From Cercopithifilaria johnstoni (lineage: Eukaryota > Nematoda > Chromadorea > Rhabditida > Onchocercidae), in NCBI GenBank assembly GCA_916381525.1, contig CAKAEH010001981.1, forward strand, positions 186,001-250,000: a stretch of 64,000 nucleotides of DNA, in the 5' to 3' direction. Positions 39,221 through 50,623 of this stretch are shown one piece after another (within the stretch, counting starts at the first letter, position 1; the number at the start of each line of letters is the position of its first letter). The notes below the pieces were generated by a model. The model was not told where the DNA came from, made no database searches, and saw only the letters and a list, made by a program, of their open reading frames with translations. The position numbers and the translations under genes were made by a program.

Positions 39221-41243
39221 TCAAAAACTTGTCCCAATATTTTCATCAGAAGTCGGTTCTTCAGAAAAAAGGAAATAACCAGTCGCTTCGCCGACTACAA
39301 TTCCAAGTACTATCCAAACATTAAAAGTCATTGCGATAAGCATTAAGGTATAAGCCAAAAGTACCTGCGTAAAGTATAATGATGATTGAACTATTCGATA
39401 AAACGTGAACATCCGTTTCAGTACTCGAAGTCTGCAAATTCTTCGCACATATGAAAAAATTGCAACAGAACCAAAAAAACACACTTCAAAAATTGTTAAC
39501 AGATTCTTTCTAAATGGAAGCCTTCCTTTGTTAAGCAAGGTTTAGAAAATATCGAAAAAAGTTACTTATTACCTTTATATTTGATATTTACACCAAATTG
39601 ACTAAAATCGATTTAAGCTTTTGTTCCTTCAGAAATTTTACACTTCTTGGAAAAAAATAAGAATGTTAAATAAATTTCAACTTCATAGTGATAGTCTTTG
39701 CTAAAAAGCTCGAGGACGCTACCAGTTAACTTCTTAATTTCAATGCCCGAAAACAGCAATGCTGTGATGATACGAAAACTCACGAGCTATATCTTCGCTC
39801 ATTAAAATGTTTGAAATACAAATGAAAATTGCGAATCACATCATCCTTCGATTTTTCGCCATAACTACTTCAAATCTGAACCATATTAAAAAAAGAAACA
39901 GTTTTTCTTACCGATCTTAGAACATTTTTAGAAGTTTCCGATTTCTTACTACAACTAGCAATTGCAAACCTACCCACTAAAGCCGAATATAGGTGAATAT
40001 GAGATCATTTCGGTGCTCACGCTATCAACATGTTCCGATGATTCCCGAACGACAATGTTTGACTGAATGCGTTGATTTCGTCGTTCAACAGCACGATTTC
40101 GAGCGAAGTATAATCGAAGAGCTGTAAGTAAAAACATTAAATACACTACATAAGTACAATTTAAAGTGTAATTTAATTTTTTACAAATATGTGGATGGAA
40201 ATGATATAAAATCACTGCGCAATTCAATTAAAAATTAAAAATTAGCATTATTCATATATATAATTTTTTTGAAAGGAAAAATGCGAAGTACCTTTAACTC
40301 CTTCATATAAAACGCTTAACAAGAAAACAATAAGGACAGATGCGGACAGACCTGAAATTAGAAAACATGGAAAATCAAGATTAATAGAAATGAAGCATCA
40401 AGTTATGTCTGTGAAAGTCATAATAACCACTAATGAACTTATCACTGAAGACCTATTAATGTGTTTTTTTATCCTATTGGCCATATCTATATTCGCTTCA
40501 CACATCTTTATCAAGTCCTGCATTCGCTGACGAAAGATTTCAACCACTGGCATTTTCATAATTGATGGCGAATTTGCTCAGAAGTAATGCATTCGCTTAA
40601 CTGCTGCTAATTTTTTCTCAACAGTAAGAATTGCATTCTAATATTACACAATGAGGACGATAAAACTAAAAATTTCGCCCTTCACAGTAAGTGACATGTC
40701 ATTGTTGAAATCTTGATATTTAATAAAGGTGAAGACATCTCATCACTTCACTATATCCAAACAGTAAAACTACTGCTTGCTTCAATAGCTATGATGACCT
40801 ATTCGATTTTAACGAGCTCTTTATTCACACACTCTTATCAGCGTTTGCTATAAGTGCAGCTAATCTCGCATGAATGATAATAATAAAGCATTGTATTCCC
40901 TTCATGTAATTTATAACAATTTCGTATTTTATTGACATATAAATAAAACCAAGTCTTGCTTGTTGTTCATTATATTCCTTAGTTACTCAATCTTTATTGG
41001 TCTCCATTTACAAATACATATAATAATATACGTCCATAGCATATTCTTTAAACAACCAATCCATATTCTAAGGATGTGGAATAATCATATAATTTCGGAT
41101 GAGAGACATCGAAATAACAATGCGTAAACGAATGGTTTATAGCACTATTAATAAATAACTAACGAACCAATGACTGTTCCAGTCTTCCAGAAATTGACCA
41201 AGATGAATTCATGCTTACTGAAGTGAAGAATCATCGGATTCAT
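39221..41243 (-). CDS. Ctr-family high-affinity copper transporter (SLC31)
   Basis: Trimeric copper(I) import channel of the plasma or an internal membrane. Four minus-strand exons: 41243-41168, 40351-40292, 40121-39974, 39431-39221; 164 residues if translation starts at ATG 41243. Seen: N-terminal MNPM (an MxxM copper-binding motif) just before TM1 (HEFILVNFW), the SVLYEGVK end of TM1, a cytoplasmic loop rich in Arg, TM2 with the MxxxM copper filter (LMLIAMT), and TM3 with GxxxG (GIVVGEATGYFLF). The usual His/Cys C-terminal motif is missing; the protein ends GTSF. The open frame continues upstream of 41243 for about 45 codons, so a longer N-terminus is possible. All phases close. Confidence 0.9.
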
Positions 41244-41519
41244 CAACCATGACGAATAGTTGTTCTTCCCATCGCTAGCTTCTCCGCCGGATATCGAACT
41301 TATCACTCTAATCGCATCACTGATGAAGAACATTCTAAAATACACGCCATCTGCAACATAATGTAATCGCGCAGATGATAATCCATCCAAACACAATGGC
41401 ACACAACGACAAAAATCATAATATTAAAATATAAAATTTGAACTACGTACAAGGTCATTATGTACGAAGTTTAATAATCTGAAGGCGGTAATTCAAAATT
41501 TGGAATTTCACAATCAGTT
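41244..41519. other. Upstream region of the copper transporter
   Basis: In-frame open sequence continues to about 41,402 on the minus strand, and a TTGCAG acceptor lies near 41,385. Either a longer transporter N-terminus or a 5' UTR. If the candidate just upstream is real, the spacing of about 110-270 bp would suit a nematode operon. Confidence 0.35.
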
Positions 41520-42038
41520 TCAAGCAGTCAAATTGTAAGCACTGGAAATTTGATCCGATTGTGTAATAGGGCAAATGTCGTACAGATGACTTGCAGGAAC
41601 TATGACATCAGCGGGCTTAAGATGAGAATGTGGAACAAGAAGCTTACAAAGCGTATCATCGTCTTTTTGGAATTCGGTTGATGTGTGAATTGTTTTGAGG
41701 TATGGCACGAAGTTGTCGTGAATTGAGAAAGCCAAAAAAATCGTTCGAAAGATTCCTCCTGTGCACTGATTTATTTCAAACAAGAGATTTCTCAGCAATC
41801 ACTGCTTCAATTATTATCTGTGGTTCAGTCTCTTGATTTGTATTTCAGTTTATTGACCTGATCAAATTAGATTTTGAATGGATGCTTTCAAGCGTGTTAA
41901 TGACATCTGTTCTTTTGTATTACAACGCTTAAATCTACTAATAAATCAAGAAAGTATCATTATTTTCCCATTTTCAACCGAATTTGATAATGGATAAATA
42001 GGTGCGCCAAAACGAAAATCACGGCAACAGTCTGCCAT
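41520..42038 (-). CDS. Unrecognised minus-strand gene candidate upstream of Ctr
   Basis: A start exon from ATG 42038 reads MADCCRDFRFGAPIYPLSNS before a GTTGAA donor. A second open segment, from about 41,785 down to TGA 41522-41520, reads INQCTGGIFRTIFLAFSIHD and later LKPADVIVPASHLYDICPIT. Codon choice is less AT-biased than the surroundings. The joining acceptor is unclear. A faint likeness to histidine acid phosphatases was considered and not accepted. Confidence 0.35.
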
Positions 42039-42553
42039 GGTATTGTATTACACTTCAGTTCTGGTAACACCGCGCAATCATGCGTTTCAGTACTTAAATT
42101 TCTAGCTCACACGTGGATTACGTATGGAATACACTCATATTCTATCGTAAATTCATATACATACATATACAGAGAGAGATGTCTTTCGTAGGAAGATGTT
42201 AAAATTTTTGGTCGTTCAACAACTGAATGTTTGACGTTTTCTTACTGTGAGACATTTGCAAAACTGCCACTCATATTTGAATGGTGTCATTATGAGTGAG
42301 AGGAGAGATCTCCGCCTTCCTCATATCCATAATAAGTTGTCACATTCAATTTGGTTCGTTTGGCTCAGTTTAGAACATTCATTCCCAACATCACTTCATC
42401 TAAGGAAGCGGAGGATTACGGTAATCAAAGAATTCAGCTTGCAAATATTTCCTAAGTAAGTTTTTTAGCATAAAATCATTGGAGGCATTCTATAAAAGCG
42501 TATGATGAAAAATATTCTGTTATATACAGCAAAAATCACTCTAGAATCTGAAA
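42039..42553 (+). promoter_or_regulatory. 5' region of the bHLH gene with a likely UTR intron
   Basis: An exon-like segment ends at 42455 with a strong GTAAGT donor. An acceptor, TATATACAG, ends at 42529, 24 nt before the bHLH start. The 74-bp intron between them would sit in the 5' UTR, because a stop lies in frame after the join. The same acceptor could alternatively take a spliced leader. Confidence 0.5.
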
Positions 42554-43236
42554 ATGTCTTCCATTCAATCGGTAAATCAAACAACTCGACTGAATATCAA
42601 TTTACGCGAACGCTGTCGTATGCATGACCTTAATGAAGCATTTGACGATTTGAGAGTTATATTACCTTATGCCAATGGTACATCGGTGCGTAAACTATCT
42701 AAGATTGCCACTCTCCTACTGGCGAAAAATCACATTCTAATGCAGGTATCTTATTTTTAAAGCAATTTTTATTCATTAGGAACAGTTGAAATTGAAAATA
42801 GCTTAGATACTCCACATTTAACTTTCAAATGAACGTATACAATAAACACAATTCTTAACTTCATACTGTATGAAAATTTCATAAATTCATGCAATCAATA
42901 GTCTATTAGCCAAAAGATTGAAGCATACATTACAGAATCCTTCTTTCATTATGACTATATTTGAGAATGTGATTGATGTTCGTTTTTGAACTTCCTCCTT
43001 GACCTTCAATTTTCCTGAGTATATAATTATAGGTGTAGATAATTATTAATTGTTCCTTTTTTTTTCAAATGCTCAATACTTAGAGCCGAAGAATGATGCT
43101 TTCTTTTTCGAAGAAATACACTATTCATAGTTGAGTTTTGCAGGCTAGTGCAATCGAAGAAATGCGTCGCATAATTCATCATCTTCAACAGCAGCTTCTT
43201 AACATTTCATTCACCCCTTGTGATACACAGCTGTGA
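42554..43236 (+). CDS. Compact bHLH transcription factor, HLH-17/31/32 (BHLHE22/23, Olig-related) type
   Basis: Class A/II-type bHLH DNA-binding protein; in C. elegans the HLH-17/31/32 paralogues act mainly in glia. Two exons in phase 0, 42554-42745 and 43144-43236; 94 residues. The whole protein is little more than the bHLH domain: basic region RLNINLRERCRMHDLNEAF with the ERxRM core, loop LPYANGTSV, helix 2 RKLSKIATLLLAKNHILMQ, then a short leucine/glutamine-rich tail. The sequence RKLSKIATLLLAKNHI is a hallmark of this subfamily. The intron sits at the end of helix 2. An AATAAA at about 44,085 could end a long 3' UTR. Confidence 0.93.
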
Positions 43237-45743
43237 ATTTTTTTCTCTTTTTTCTAAAAGAATATTAGTGTACAATGCTATTTTAATTATTGTAAACACC
43301 TCCCGTGTTCCATGAAAAAATCAATCTTTATGCTATTAGAGTTGGAAACGAGCCAGAGAAAACGTAATTAGTGGAAATTTCAAAGCTTTTTTTTTGAAAA
43401 AATCCAGTTGAAATCTAGTGATGGTTCAGTTGTCATACCTCCTTCAAAAAGTTTGAAAGTTTTATTGTTTGATTTTTGATCAATCCAGAAAGCAATGGTG
43501 AAAGCATGATTTGATTTCTTAGGTGTCACACGTTACCCGAATATTTGACGATTGTCAGGCTTCTTATATCTTACTACTATAAGTTGTAGTATTAATTAAT
43601 TCTATTTATCCAGGTTGTAGACTTCTAGTCACTAAGAGGGCACATAAAGAATAATTGACAAGCGAACGCAGGAATTATAGAATTAGTAGTACAGAACAAA
43701 TAAGTGGAATAGATTGGTTTCAAAATATATGAAATCGATGCTTTTGAAATTTTCAGTTCAGGTAAATGAACCAAACAAAGAACATTCGTTTTTATTTTTC
43801 TGTTAAATTACGGAAAATGGATTTTGATATTTGAAGAATTGATGGATCTTATGAACTATTCTGTCCTAGGCAGCGCTCCAATTTGACTTCTTATTGGTTC
43901 GCATTACATCCAAACAATTTGTTTATTCTTTTCTTCCAAATGATTTGATCAGCTTTGTCCGTCCTTCCATCATCTTTTTTATGTACTTTTTTTTGCATTT
44001 ACTGAATTTCATGGATTTACGAATGTCCAAAATTTCTTATCATTATTGTAATATTTTCAATTAGTTTTGTATTGTCTGAAATGAATAAATCTCTCGATCT
44101 AAAATGTAGACGCACTAGGAAAAGGAAATGGTTGCCATCTTAGTCAAAAGTGATTGCTACTATTAGTCAAAAGTCAGAAAACAGAATTGCTTTGGTTCTT
44201 CAATATTAACTTGCTAACATGAATAACATTTAAAGTAACTATGAGATAAATACTATTAGTGGCAATCACATCGCAATCAATTGATACCAGTGTTATCTGA
44301 CAAAATAGTCTGAATAACGATTGTTATTATTGATTGGTGATATATCTTGGTAGCAGTGCTGAGACATAGTAAGAAATGAAAGTTCATCGTTTAGAATATT
44401 TTATATCATGTATTTGATTCAAACTAATAAAATTATTCATTGTATTCGATTAGGCTTATGTGAATCACTATATTTTAAATTTTGAACGCTGAATAGGATG
44501 ATTAGTCTGCTCTTTGTATTAGGCTTAATTTTTAATTTGAGATGAGGTTAACAGTAGAAAATGCTATACTGTTCTAGCAGCTAGCAATATGGCATTAGCA
44601 GTAATGGAAATGATAGAAATCAACTATGATCAGGAATTTTATTAAGGCAAAGGAAAGAAAAGAAATTTTGGAAAGGAGCTCCATTGAATTTGAGATAGGT
44701 AGGCTTCGATTATATAGTCATCGTTTTGAACAACCTTTAATATACTCACAATTCTCATTTATTATAATGAACTGGAATGAAACAGGGTGTGGTAGTAGCT
44801 CAGGGATGTGTGGATTTCGTCGAGATTCCCCTGAGATATCGCAGTTTGTAGATAATTAAGCAAAATGTTAAGAACAATGATTTACGATAATGGCATTTGA
44901 TGATGGTAACATGAGAACAGAAACTAACCATGAGGAATGAAATAATAAAACGAAATGTGTCATTTCGAGATCACATTAAAAGTTATGAGTAAGAAACTAA
45001 TAAAGCAATGCTAGTCGCCGCTTTTATTAACAACTGTTTGTATGGCTTCAATCAAATGAATTCACTACACATTGCAATCATATCTGTCTGATCGGTCAAA
45101 TTATTTCATCACATTTCAAATATCTGTTCTTGAACAATTCTTCTCGATCCTGATTTTATTTTGTTATTCATCGAATTGCAGGTGATTTACACTTCGGATA
45201 TACTATTTAAATTCAATTTCCATAATTTTTGAGTATAGCTTGGACAATTCACTTCTTGTCAAATGAAGCATGTAAAATAGTGCTGAAGGTGGGGTGCGCA
45301 CCGATGAATATTAATTGAATAGCATCGATTTATTGATATTACTCGTTTTACATATCGCATAAATTATGTTCAGCAAGCAGAGATTCAGCCTGCTTAGGTT
45401 TGCATTTTATTTTGATCAATAAAATAAACTTTTGGCAAGTGAAATATAAGAAATGCCATCCAGCTTCACTTTATCTAACAATTGAAATCAATAAAAATAT
45501 CGAAAAAAAAACAGCACGACTTCGAATTGTCTATGCACTTCACAGTTGTCAACATGCTTAATCGTAATCCAACTCTTTCAGAGCTTAGCCTAAACTTTTA
45601 ATATTAACAAAAAACATCGGTGAATAATTATCTTTATTTCCTCCTCATTGAACTATTGCACAACGAAATGAATGTGCTTATACTTGGTATAGAGAGTGGA
45701 GTGAATGTTATAAAAAAACATTTGTAATTGATCTTAACCAAAA
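43237..45743. other. bHLH 3' region and AT-rich spacer
   Basis: No gene recognised. An open frame at 44626-44859 (77 codons; start of exon-like MIRNFIKAKERKEILE, donor GTAGGC after 44695) could be a small gene, and an open segment at 43,870-44,063 is probably 3' UTR. Otherwise nothing seen. Confidence 0.4.
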
Positions 45744-45754
45744 TTTTATTTTAG
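45744..45754 (+). promoter_or_regulatory. Candidate spliced-leader acceptor of the dynein light chain gene
   Basis: TTTTATTTTAG ending at 45754, 20 nt before the start ATG at 45775, with no nearby upstream donor. Confidence 0.5.
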
Positions 45755-45774
45755 CTCCATCGCAGCTTTACATA

Positions 45775-46465
45775 ATGGTCTTTCTTTTTAGACGACAATC
45801 TCGCAGATGGCACAATGCTGCTGGGTCAAAATTTCGATCATCAGAAATCACAATACGTTCAACAAATTTGGATGAAAAAATGCAGGAAGTTGTTAAAGAG
45901 GTCAGTTAAAGTTAAACGATGAAAGTTATTTGAACCAGTTAATTGAATTCTAACGATGCTTATATGTAGCACTCCTAATAAATTTGACTGACAATAGCAG
46001 ATTATAATCCTTGCAAGGCCATAAAGAAATATACATAATGGATAAGTTGACAAAGATTAAATTTGTCAACTGAAATCTTCCTGAGTTACTACTCAGGAAT
46101 ATTAGATTAATTTATTAGTAATATTAGTTTAATTTATTAATTTAATTTAGATTGATTAATTTTATTAATTTAGATTAATTAAGATTAATTTAGAGTAATA
46201 TTAGATTCGATGAAATGAATTAAGTGAATTTTTTTATTTATATCCGAGAATGGGAAAAAAATAAATTCAGATTGCAAAACGAGCATTGAGTCGTTCTTCA
46301 TCAGAAAATGAAGTTGCTTCAATAATCAAGAAGTATTTCGATGAAATAACCGGGTCATGTTGGCATTGTATAGTTGGAAGAAACTTCGGGTCACATGTGG
46401 AATGCACTCTTCATGCGCATCTTATTTATTCTAGAATTGCTATTGTTTTATACAAAACAGATTAA
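45775..46465 (+). CDS. Divergent LC8-type dynein light chain
   Basis: Small dimeric hub protein of the dynein light chain type 1 family, found in dynein motors and many other complexes. Two exons in phase 0, 45775-45900 and 46271-46465; 106 residues. The family core is clear: MQEVVKEIAKRAL, IIKKYFDE, then WHCIVGRNFGSHV, which matches the LC8 signature WHCIVGRNFGSYV, and a final beta-strand region IAIVLYKTD in place of VAILLFKSG. The N-terminus is unusual, about 15 residues longer than LC8 and strongly basic (RRQSRRWHN). The region HFIYFYLGQ of LC8 is replaced by a divergent AHLIYSR, so partner binding may differ. It resembles the extra dlc genes of nematodes more than canonical dlc-1. Confidence 0.9.
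46085..46215. repeat. AT-rich degenerate repeat in the dynein light chain intron
   Basis: Irregular repeats of TTAATTTAGATT/TTATTAATTT fill most of the end of the single intron. Simple-sequence origin. Confidence 0.6.
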
Positions 46466-49400
46466 ATATCACCTGCTTCATAAGTTTTCTGTCTTTTTTT
46501 TAATTTTAAAGCATTTAAAATAAACTTACTTTTCTAGTTGTTAATGAAAAGATTGGACGAATATTCAAAAAGTTTGAATCAGTTCTGTAATTTTAAAACC
46601 GTTGATGTTTTTCAATGTCTTATTGTTTGCACATGTGTGCGGATAAGCTATTGGTGGAAGTGTAAATACAATAACTTCCTGGATACTAAAGAAACGTCTG
46701 CTTATTGATTGCCGGGAGTTTCTGATTTTATTTTAGAAAAGCCCATTGTTTTAAAATATATGGATAGAATTAAGCATTGCTTAAGTTTGCAAAAAAAAAG
46801 AGCTAATCAAACAAATGTTTCTATGCGTCTCACTCATTTTAAGCAGAGCTGTCGAAGAATCAATCGTATCACTAACGAAAACTTTTGAAAGTTGCTGGAT
46901 AAATTACAACAACTCTCAAAAGTTCTCAAAGTTCTTTGCTGAGCAGCTTCTTCCTTTTGTTTGCTTTCATCTGACGTGATAAATTATTGTTAGTCATTTC
47001 ATTAATAGTAACATTATCGAAGTATGTGACAATTTTATCTGTCTTCTAACAAATATCTCTTCATAAGCTAAGATTCGGGGGTTTTCTAAGCGAATGAGGA
47101 ATTTCTAAGAAATATTAAGCTCCCAGTTTCCCAATCTTCAAAATCCTGCGGCAAAGTAGAAAAATTTGTTTTTCTATTTTCTTATTAATAGGTATACCAT
47201 ATGCTAATAACTTCTCATATAACTTACAAATCTGTTTTTATCCCGCCATAATTATTAAATTTTTACTTTTATGGCTAGGTAAATTTATCACAGTTCACAT
47301 CGTTTTAATCACAACATTGCTGTGAATTTGAGCATATTGACGGTGTATTCGTATTTCTAAATTTTGAGCAGAATTTTACTTCATGGAGTTTACGACAAGA
47401 TCTTGAAACATAATCATAGGATTGAAGGATTCTTATAGTCACCTGGAGTTCCCCGTTTAAACTTTAACCAATGTGCTGCGCTCTAAGAACACTAAACGAA
47501 GTTATTTAAGAAAGCATGTATTAGTTGGAAAAGCAGAATGTATCATTATTGCTTATGGCACTTCGATGTTGCGATATCGAGTGACAGTTATTATCTATTT
47601 CTTGATCTTCAGTTGGTCACCTGAAGTCTGTTAATTTTCACTTCTGATTAGCCAGTAATAAAAAGATCAATACATGAAAGCTATTTGAAATGCATGCATA
47701 CCTACGCCTTTTCACAAATAATTTTAATTTGGCTGCAGACATTGTGGTCATTGAATAAGCAGACCATTCATCTGATGTTTATTGTTGCTTGATATTTCAT
47801 AATTCAACAAAGTAACTTATCAAACTATTCGTTTGTTTATTAAGTAATTCGAATAATTGTTTGATCAAACTTATCGAACAATTGTTCGAAACAATTCGAT
47901 TCGTTTGCCTCTCAAAAAAAATTAAATTCGACAAGAAGGGGTAGCAACTAGAATCGAATGAAAAATTTTAGCAAAACGAGATTGTATTTATGAGAGGCAA
48001 CGAACCCCACCCATCATATATAGAACAGAAAATATGATTGAATTAATTGATTCCAATCAATTAATATAGTACTAGAAATAAACATAATATGTCAATATGC
48101 TGATAGGATGTGCAAAATGAAAGCCTGTTAGATTTTTTTGGTATTACTGAATTTGAAATATCATTCTACGCCGATGCAATGTTTTGAAACGGATGGTGAA
48201 GCTGATCTGTAAATGATATTTACAGAATTTCGGGAATTCATGCAGATTTTTTATCAATTGATTTGAACGCTGATATTGATCTGCACCATCAACTTCTCCG
48301 GAAGCTTTATCATCAAAATATATTTCGAATGGGAGAGTGAACACTGAAAAATGTTGGATAGGAATTGTTCGTTGCCCTAACTTCATCATTAATAAATCTA
48401 TGAAAACCAAAACTTGCAAATCGCTTTACTATCATTTAAAACTTTGCAGTAAAAGAAAATCATAGCCATCTGAAGTAAGGGTGACCTTTTAAATTACCTA
48501 TTTCATTGCTATCTACTTGCTTGTAATCAATGATATTTTTGTTTTTCAATAATAATTAATGGCAGTAGTATCTGATAAAAATAAGAATTTACTACGATAG
48601 GAAGATTTACTAACCTTCGGGGAAAAGTGGTTTACCGTGCAAAGTTTCCTCACCAAGCGGAACGAAATGGTAACAGTCGCTCTCAAAAATATGGACGTGC
48701 AAAAAAAATTGCGATCTAGAGTAGCAAATGAAATGTGAAGTAAGACAGAATATCTGTAAGATAGTGGAAATGGATTATTGGCATTACCGACTACCGAATA
48801 TTTAGGACTGATTCCCAGTGTAGAACCTGTTCCATTTAGAGTCCCAACAAAAAAATTTCTGACGGAAGGTATATACAGATATATGTAGTATTTGCATACC
48901 AATAAGGCACTAGAATGCCAGTTTTTGATGTGATTCTTTTACTTAACTTTTTCAAAATATTATAATTAAAGAACAGCTTCAGTTACTTAGTTTAACTTAT
49001 TTATATTTATATTAACTTCTCGTGAATTATAGCTAAATTGCAAACAGATGAATAATGAAAGTAGTAACGAATTTATGCACAAAAGATGCCAAATTTCGAT
49101 CCATAAGCAGTACGAGCGTCCAAAAATTGGTTAATCAGATATATTCTTCTATGCTACATTGCAGATACTTTGCAAAAGTTAAGTCGAAGAAGCCACGTCA
49201 AAAATTGGTTCAGTCAAAACAGTAGCATGTGAAATGATATGATAAGTGTGAGATGATATAATAAGCTAATGTTTAGGAAATTATTTCATTATTATCTATT
49301 ATTATAATTTGAAATTTAATTATATAATAAGTGCATATGAAAAGGAAATTTATCAATTCTCCGCTTGTTTATATTTTATTAAAGATAACAAAAAAGGTGG

Positions 49401-50623
49401 GAGGAAAGGGATAATCGTTAAAGTTCAAAAAATTTGAAAGAAATAAAAAATTGAAATAAAGATGAAAATTTGTAAATAAAAAAGACAATAAGAACCTTTG
49501 AAATCTTTAAAAGCACATATAAATTAGTTCAATATAAAAATAGGAAGTAATTAAGTTCAACTTCTACCAATTTTACATAAACGACAGATAAAATATAACG
49601 AAGTAGGAAGAAATTATGGGAATCACAAAATTGTTGCAAGAAAAGACAAATATTTCGGCGATAAAAGAACAATCATATGAGCAGTAAATAAATATTGAAA
49701 CCGCAGACTAGGGTAGGATTAATTTCAAAGTCCTATTTCAGGTTAAATCTATTCTGCAACATTAATCTTCCAATCGTTCATTCAAATTAATTATTTAAAT
49801 GTTGATTAGCGAGTGCAAAGAGCAATATCAGACTTTATGATAAATGAATCACAGCTTATCAACAATAAAATCCATATCATTAAGCAGTGTTTTTTGTTTT
49901 TAAATCATTCAATCATCAATGGCACATAATTTCTGAATTTTATTTCGAGATTTGAAGAAAAGAGTTTTTCATTGATTTCCAAATTATATGCTTTGTGACA
50001 AAAAGAGTTAGTCCTCCAGCACAGACATAAGAACCTTTTGCTTTGTTTCTTTATTTATTCAAAATTTAGAAAAGAAAATAAAAGCACTCGACACGAACAC
50101 ATTGTATTGCTTGTTACAGTACTATAATCCCAGTGAAATTACTATTTCAAAGTAATAAAAAGCATATCGAAGAGGGATAGATCATTCGTATCTAATTGAT
50201 TTTATTTCAAAAACACTGCTTCGTAAGAATTTATTTATTTAACAAAATTTGACGTGTGAAATTTGATAACAAGCAACTAATAGCATTGCAGCATGATTGC
50301 TGTCACATTAAGTAGTGTTTGGAAACTAACACTAACAAGTGAAGTAAGAAAGCACCTCAACTATGTATTATACAATAACGAATAGGGATATCACATTTCA
50401 GTGATAGGAATGATAACAAAATGTTACGCGTCAGAATAAAATTGTTACATGGCTTTCTGAATTTCAAAAAATTAAAATGCTTCCATGCCTTCACAGATCA
50501 TCTTTGCACCAGAGAGCTGCTCCGTTTTCTCTTACTTTCTCTGATTTCATCCCAATGTTATAGTATTCAACCAGATTTGAATATACAACGATTTCTTGAA
50601 ATTCCAGAAAACTCTGTTCGAAA
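46466..50623. other. Large AT-rich spacer with a few coding-like patches
   Basis: 48,120-48,900 has open, protein-like reading on both strands: minus 48144-48419 and 48546-48902, plus 48217-48333 (reads ADIDLHHQLLRKLYHQN, then stop) and plus 48593-48716. Plus 49055-49225 is a 56-residue ATG-started frame containing KSKKPRQKLVQSKQ. None matches a family I know, and the strands conflict. The remainder, especially 46.5-48.0 and 49.3-50.4 kb, is empty. Confidence 0.4.

Noticed and set aside
41520..41798. Histidine acid phosphatase homology
   Set aside because: Only a few residues around FSIHDNFVPYL resemble the family; the catalytic RHG motif and other marks are absent.
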